DNA of 64,000 bases from the NCBI RefSeq assembly GCF_003628305.1, contig NZ_RBZM01000014.1, positions 1 to 64,000 of the forward strand, given 5' to 3'. The number at the start of each line of letters is the position of its first letter. The first letter of the stretch is position 1. Positions 60,520 to 64,000 of the stretch are shown piece after piece. Made by a program: the position numbers and the translations under genes. The notes under the pieces were generated by a model, which saw nothing but the letters and a program-made list of their open reading frames with translations, made no database searches and was not told the origin of the DNA. The DNA comes from Cohnella endophytica (GTDB taxonomy: Bacteria; Bacillota; Bacilli; Paenibacillales; Paenibacillaceae).

Positions 60520-60545
60520 GATTCGGCGTCGGTACTCGAGGGTAA
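60520..60545 (+). promoter_or_regulatory. Weak candidate sigma-B promoter of the DUF1328 gene
   Basis: GATTCG (60520-60525), 14-nt spacer, GGGTAA (60540-60545). Only the -10 is convincing; listed because the divergent gene carries a like element. Confidence 0.3.
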
Positions 60546-60614
60546 CCTAGCCATAACACGGAATCGGCAAGGGACGCTTTCCTAACCCGAGTCCACATCA
60601 AAGGAGGAGTTACT

Positions 60615-60779
60615 ATGTTGCAATGGGCATTGATTTTCTTCGTCGTCGCCATCGTCGCGGCTATATTCGGATTCGGAGGACTCGTAAGCGCAGCTGCAGG
60701 CATCGCGAAAATCTTGTTTTTCATCTTCTTGGTTCTATTCGTCATTTCGTTCTTCGCCGGTCGTCGAACAAAGTCATAA
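60615..60779 (+). CDS. DUF1328 (UPF0391-like) small membrane protein
   Basis: A 54-residue, two-helix membrane protein (MLQWALIFFVVAIVAAIFGF, AAGIAKILFFIFLVLFVISF) with the GFGG turn typical of DUF1328/YtjA proteins, which are often stress-induced in bacteria. ATG with AGGAGGAG 5-6 nt upstream. Divergent from the DUF948 gene. Too short for most ORF cut-offs. Confidence 0.88.
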   Translation: MLQWALIFFVVAIVAAIFGFGGLVSAAAGIAKILFFIFLVLFVISFFAGRRTKS

Positions 60780-60783
60780 AGCC

Positions 60784-60812
60784 CGTCCGGCAAGGCTTCG
60801 AGCCGGACGAGC
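60784..60812 (+). other. Stem-loop after the DUF1328 gene
   Basis: GTCCGGC and GCCGGAC around AAGGCTTCGA; no T-run follows, so only a weak 3'-end hairpin. Confidence 0.45.
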
Positions 60813-60826
60813 CAATTGGATAATGG

Positions 60827-60855
60827 TTGCGGCATGTTCCTTTTTCAGGTAAAGT
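60827..60855 (+). promoter_or_regulatory. Promoter of the nucleotidyltransferase operon leader
   Basis: TTGCGG (60827-60832), 17-nt spacer, TAAAGT (60850-60855), directly before a long structured leader. Sequence-only prediction. Confidence 0.45.
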
Positions 60856-60857
60856 AG

Positions 60858-60971
60858 GCATTAGATTCAGGCTAACCTTTCTTGCTTGTTCGGACTATCG
60901 GGTTAAGCTCATCCACTGAACTTCGCAGACATTGCCGCCTATTTGCCGCAACCGAACCTCTAATCGATACA
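60858..60971 (+). other. Candidate structured 5' leader (unassigned regulatory RNA)
   Basis: ATTAGA near 60859 can pair with TCTAAT near 60958 to close a junction holding two inner stems: GCTAACC...GGGTTAAGC and TTGCCGC...GCCGCAA. A rho-independent terminator follows at once. The layout is that of a riboswitch or attenuator, but the conserved motifs of the classes I know (TPP, SAM, THF, c-di-GMP, c-di-AMP, preQ1, guanidine) were not found. Confidence 0.4.
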
Positions 60972-61017
60972 GACGCTTCCCTAACGCTTATGCGCGATGG
61001 GAAGCGTCGTTTTTTTT
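60972..61017 (+). terminator. Leader terminator upstream of the nucleotidyltransferase operon
   Basis: GACGCTTCCC pairs perfectly with GGGAAGCGTC around a 17-nt loop, followed by GTTTTTTTT. It lies 100 nt before the first gene, so transcription must pass it. Confidence 0.85.
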
Positions 61018-61115
61018 CGCGGGGGGAGGTGATTGAAAGAATAACGAATGCGTTAAATGGTAGACAGTTGACCCTGAGGGGAAACACATCAATTCACACG
61101 GAGGTTGATCCTATC

Positions 61116-62159
61116 ATGAAAGCATTATTTCTCGCCGGCGGTTTAGGAACTAGGCTACGTCCACTGACGGAACATCTTCCGAAGCCGATGGCCCTGGTGG
61201 GTAATCGCCCTTGGTTAGAACACCTGCTGTTGCATTACAAAGATCAGGGCGTAAACGAATTCGTCATCGCCGTTAAACATTACCGCGAGCTCATCGAAAG
61301 CCATCTCGGAGACGGCTCCAAATACGGCGTACGCATCGACTATGCCGTGGAGAAGGAACTTCTGGGCACCGCGGGCGCGATCAAAAACGCCGAACACCTG
61401 CTAAGCGACCGCTTCATCGTCGTGAACGCGGATATTATCCATCAAGTGGACTTGAGGTCGGCCTTGAGATTCCACGAGAACCATGGCGGAGCGGCTACGA
61501 TCTGCTTGACGGAGGTGGATGATCCCTCCCACTACGGAGTCGTCGAACAGACGGATAACGGCCGAATCGTCCGTTTCATCGAAAAACCGAAAAAAGAAGA
61601 AGCACCGTCAAATCGGGTCAATGCCGGCATATACATTATGGAGCGCAGAGCTCTGGAACTAGTCCCTTCCGGAAGAGCGGTTTCCATCGAGAAAGAAACG
61701 TTCCCGCTTCTGATCGATAACGGTAGCGGCGTATACGGTCATCCGATCGGCGGTTACTGGATGGATATGGGCACGAAAGAGCGTTACCGACAGCTCCACT
61801 GGGATTTGCTAGACCGCAGATTCCCCGTCAAGATCGAGGGTAAGGATATGGAAGGCAAAGGTATCTGGCTTGGCGACAACGTTCGAGTAGGCCAGGGCGT
61901 TCTGTTCGTTCCTCCCGTCATGATCGGGGATGACGTAACGATCGGCGATCGCGCCATTATCGGTCCTTACGCCGTCGTAGGCAAAGCCAGTCGGATCGGC
62001 AATCAGGTCCGCTTGGCTAATTCTATTTTGTGGGATCGCTGCAAAGTGCGGGCAGGCGCCCAACTCAATGACTGCATATTCGGTTCCGGCATGCAGGTAG
62101 GTCCTCATATTTTGCACGAAGCCGTATGTAATCGTAACTTGGAGGTGCAACGCCGATGA
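61116..62159 (+). CDS. Sugar-1-phosphate nucleotidyltransferase with LbH domain
   Basis: A 347-residue NDP-sugar pyrophosphorylase: N-terminal nucleotidyltransferase domain (ALFLAGGLGTRLRPLTEHLPKPM, FIVVNADIIHQVD, VVEQTDNGRIVRFIEKPKK, NAGIYIM) and a C-terminal left-handed beta-helix (~255-340). Substrate probably mannose-1-phosphate with GTP or glucose-1-phosphate. ATG at 61116 is the family start and has GGAGG 11 nt upstream; the frame is open 78 codons further but that part lies in the leader RNA. Overlaps the GT4 gene by 4 nt (ATGA). Confidence 0.88.
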   Translation: MKALFLAGGLGTRLRPLTEHLPKPMALVGNRPWLEHLLLHYKDQGVNEFVIAVKHYRELIESHLGDGSKYGVRIDYAVEKELLGTAGAIKNAEHLLSDRFIVVNADIIHQVDLRSALRFHENHGGAATICLTEVDDPSHYGVVEQTDNGRIVRFIEKPKKEEAPSNRVNAGIYIMERRALELVPSGRAVSIEKETFPLLIDNGSGVYGHPIGGYWMDMGTKERYRQLHWDLLDRRFPVKIEGKDMEGKGIWLGDNVRVGQGVLFVPPVMIGDDVTIGDRAIIGPYAVVGKASRIGNQVRLANSILWDRCKVRAGAQLNDCIFGSGMQVGPHILHEAVCNRNLEVQRR

Positions 62160-63337
62160 ATAATCGTTTTCCTCAAATCGCCTATATCAGTACTTACGTT
62201 CCTAGGAAGTGCGGACTTGCTACTTACACGCACCATTTGCGCGAAGCGATCGCGCATGCGAAAGGAAACATGCCTTTGGATGCCGTCGTTACGATGTGCA
62301 ATCCGGATGAACGAGAAGATTACAAGGAGCCTTGGATGCTCCCGTTAATGAAACAAGAACCGGAAGAATACCGCAAAGTCGCTGATTTGATCAACCAAAG
62401 CTCGGTAGACATCGTTTCCTTGCAGCATGAATTCGGAATTTTCGGCGGAGAAGCAGGATCTTATGTCATCGAATTATTGCGAAGATTGAAAAAACCGGTC
62501 GTCACGACCTTCCATACCGTATTCGAGCATCCTGTGACGCCTTATTCGGAAGTACAAAAACAGATCGCCCAATGGAGCGATCATATGATCGTCATGAACC
62601 GCAAAGGAATCGGCTACTTGCACGACAATTTCGAGGTTCCGCTGGAGAAAATCACGTTCGTTCCGCACGGGACGCCTGTGCCGAACCGAACCGATCGCGC
62701 CAATGTGCGGAAGGAGATGGGTTGGGAGCAGCGCAAGGTCCTGTTTACCTTCGGTTTGCTCGGCCGCAGCAAAGGAATCGAGCTCATCCTGAAAGCGATG
62801 GCGACCGCGGTTCAAGCGGTTCCCGAGCTGCTGTACGTAATCGCCGGCCAGACGCATCCCGAGGTGCGCAAGCATGAAGGTGAAGCATATCGCGATGAGC
62901 TCAAAACGCTCGTTCAAGATCTTGGCCTTGAACACCACGTCCAATGGATCGACCGATACGTGCCGGAGGACAATCTCGTTTCTCTTATCTCCGCTTGCGA
63001 TCTCTACGTCACGCCATACCCGGGCATGGCTCAAATTACGAGCGGCACGCTCGCATACGCCGCGGGGTTAGGGCGTCCGATCTTGTCGACGCCGTACGTA
63101 TACGCCAGAGATCTCGTGCAAGGGCACGAGGAAATGCTCCTTCCGTTCGGCGAAGCCGAAACTTGGAGCTCTAAGATCATCGAGTTATTCACTTATCCGG
63201 GAATGCTCGGCGAATGGGAAAGCGTAATGGCGGATATCGGGCGTACGATGCATTGGCCGCACGTAGGGGCGCAACACCTGCGGCTATTCGAAAAAGTCAT
63301 TGTCGAGCGGAGGGATAAGATCGCCGATGTCGGTTAA
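62156..63337 (+). CDS. GT4 family glycosyltransferase
   Basis: A 393-residue GT-B enzyme: N-terminal YISTYVPRKCGLATYTHHL, SLQHEFGIFGGEAG, then GLLGRSKGIELILKA and the C-terminal donor-site region SLISACDLYVTPYPGMAQITSGTLAYAAGLGRP. It matches proteins of the mannosyl/glucosyl type seen in Actinobacteria and Firmicutes clusters with a helical-toroid partner. ATGA overlap with the nucleotidyltransferase and 11-nt overlap with the next gene indicate one operon. Confidence 0.88.
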   Translation: MNNRFPQIAYISTYVPRKCGLATYTHHLREAIAHAKGNMPLDAVVTMCNPDEREDYKEPWMLPLMKQEPEEYRKVADLINQSSVDIVSLQHEFGIFGGEAGSYVIELLRRLKKPVVTTFHTVFEHPVTPYSEVQKQIAQWSDHMIVMNRKGIGYLHDNFEVPLEKITFVPHGTPVPNRTDRANVRKEMGWEQRKVLFTFGLLGRSKGIELILKAMATAVQAVPELLYVIAGQTHPEVRKHEGEAYRDELKTLVQDLGLEHHVQWIDRYVPEDNLVSLISACDLYVTPYPGMAQITSGTLAYAAGLGRPILSTPYVYARDLVQGHEEMLLPFGEAETWSSKIIELFTYPGMLGEWESVMADIGRTMHWPHVGAQHLRLFEKVIVERRDKIADVG

Positions 63338-64000
63338 TCTGGGCAGTCCCCGCACGCGCATGTTGCCCTCCTTCGCCCATCTGCGCCGCCTGACGGACGA
63401 TACGGGAATATTGGAGCATGCGCTCGGACGAATACCGCGACGTCGGGAAGGATATACGACCGACGACAATGCCAGAGCCCTGTGGACGGCTACGGAATGG
63501 CTCAACCTCGGTTCGGTTCACCGGAAGCAGGACGAACGGGAAGAGCTTCACCGTCTGACCGATATTTACTTGGCCTTCATGTTATGGGCTCAAGACGAGA
63601 ATGGCTGGTTCAAGAACAACTTCGCATACGATCGAACGTTGGAACCCGAAGAAATTTCCCACGACTGCCAGGGGCGCTCGTTCTGGGCGTGCGCCGATGC
63701 TTGGATTCGACTTGAAAGCCCCCAACGCGATACCGCGAAAGCCATCGTCGAACGCTGCCTTCCCACGATCGTGAAGATCGACTCTTTGCGAGGTCAAGCA
63801 TTCGCAATGGCGGCAAGCGCGCATTTGCTGGAAGCATCCGACACGGGCCGTATCTCGATTCCCTCGGACATCGAGAGTGAACTGAGGCACCATCTGCCGC
63901 GGCTGGAAAAACTTCTTAACCGGGCGTTTCGCGATTTTTACTCCGACGATTGGCGCTGGTTCGAACCGGCGATGACTTATAGCAATGGCGTTCTGCCCTG
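63327..64000 (+). CDS. Helical-toroid glycosidase-like protein, truncated by the window edge
   Basis: The first 224 codons of an ORF running off the right edge. The N-terminus reads FAHLRRLTDDTGILEHALG, then RREGYTTDDNARAL, a conserved signature of proteins with an (alpha/alpha)6-barrel that accompany GT4 enzymes, followed by helices like LTDIYLAFMLWAQDENGWFKN and DCQGRSFWACADAW. It may trim or phosphorolyse the glycan made by the operon; catalytic residues would be beyond the window. ATG overlaps the GT4 end; GGAGGG is 12 nt upstream. Confidence 0.75.
   Translation, partial: MSVNLGSPRTRMLPSFAHLRRLTDDTGILEHALGRIPRRREGYTTDDNARALWTATEWLNLGSVHRKQDEREELHRLTDIYLAFMLWAQDENGWFKNNFAYDRTLEPEEISHDCQGRSFWACADAWIRLESPQRDTAKAIVERCLPTIVKIDSLRGQAFAMAASAHLLEASDTGRISIPSDIESELRHHLPRLEKLLNRAFRDFYSDDWRWFEPAMTYSNGVLP

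Noticed and set aside
60882..61115. N-terminal extension of the nucleotidyltransferase
   Set aside because: It covers a promoter-like region, a perfect terminator and unmatched sequence; the family start MKALFLAGG at 61116 has its own GGAGG.

Overview
The window reads as a chromosomal segment of a spore-forming, mid-GC Firmicute of the family Paenibacillaceae (Paenibacillus/Cohnella-like). Support for this comes from the left edge, which carries the 5' end of a 16S rRNA gene followed by the Bacillales order ygxA-ygzB-perR; from the spore gene yyaC, DUF1128 and YtxH/YflT stress proteins; from strong GGAGG ribosome binding sites; and from many GTG/TTG starts. Coding is dense, with many ATGA stop/start overlaps. 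No phage, IS element, tRNA or CRISPR array was seen.

Layout. 1-4.4 kb: rrn leader with tandem promoters, ygxA, ygzB, a membrane-anchored GH18 hydrolase and perR. 4.4-10 kb: TM2-like membrane protein, MgtC-type protein, GNAT and gatCAB. 10-16.1 kb: EAL protein, a c-di-AMP (ydaO) riboswitch driving kimA, an M24 peptidase, a 51-bp tandem array and a DJ-1/PfpI pseudogene. 16.1-22.2 kb: a Gram-positive Tad-type secretion/pilus operon with two newly called ~49-residue membrane microproteins. 22.3-27.5 kb: MBL hydrolase, thioredoxin-like protein, DedA, cupredoxin and an O-antigen-ligase/TPR protein. 27.6-30.4 kb: a c-di-GMP module (GGEEF diguanylate cyclase, c-di-GMP-I riboswitch, PilZ protein). 30.4-35.4 kb: a tightly overlapping yyaC operon, DUF1128, a small membrane ORF and a LysR regulator. 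35.4-42.3 kb: galKET with a mutarotase-fold protein and a divergent AraC regulator, then asparaginase. 42.3-45.2 kb: protein O-mannosyltransferase plus GT2. 45.3-60.8 kb: a general-stress region. 60.8-64 kb: a candidate regulatory leader followed by a nucleotidyltransferase, a GT4 and an edge-truncated helical-toroid-like protein.

The general-stress region holds rsbV-rsbW-sigB and, 8.5 kb away, an operon of REC-PP2C phosphatase, giant hybrid histidine kinase, CheR-type methyltransferase and a frameshifted REC-PAS-kinase. This resembles the RsbY/RsbK/RsbM input of sigma-B known from the Bacillus cereus group. At least five genes around it (rsbV, ytxH, two YflT-family genes, a DUF948 gene) have upstream sequences close to the sigma-B consensus GTTTAA-N13-15-GGGTAT, so the segment looks like a stress island holding sensor, partner-switch, sigma factor and targets.

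The least explained structure is a set of three unrelated tandem arrays (15.4, 46.4 and 46.8 kb) that share an exact 51-bp period. In two of them each unit carries a small palindrome. All coordinates and readings come from inspection by eye; family names rest on recognised motifs and synteny, not on searches.
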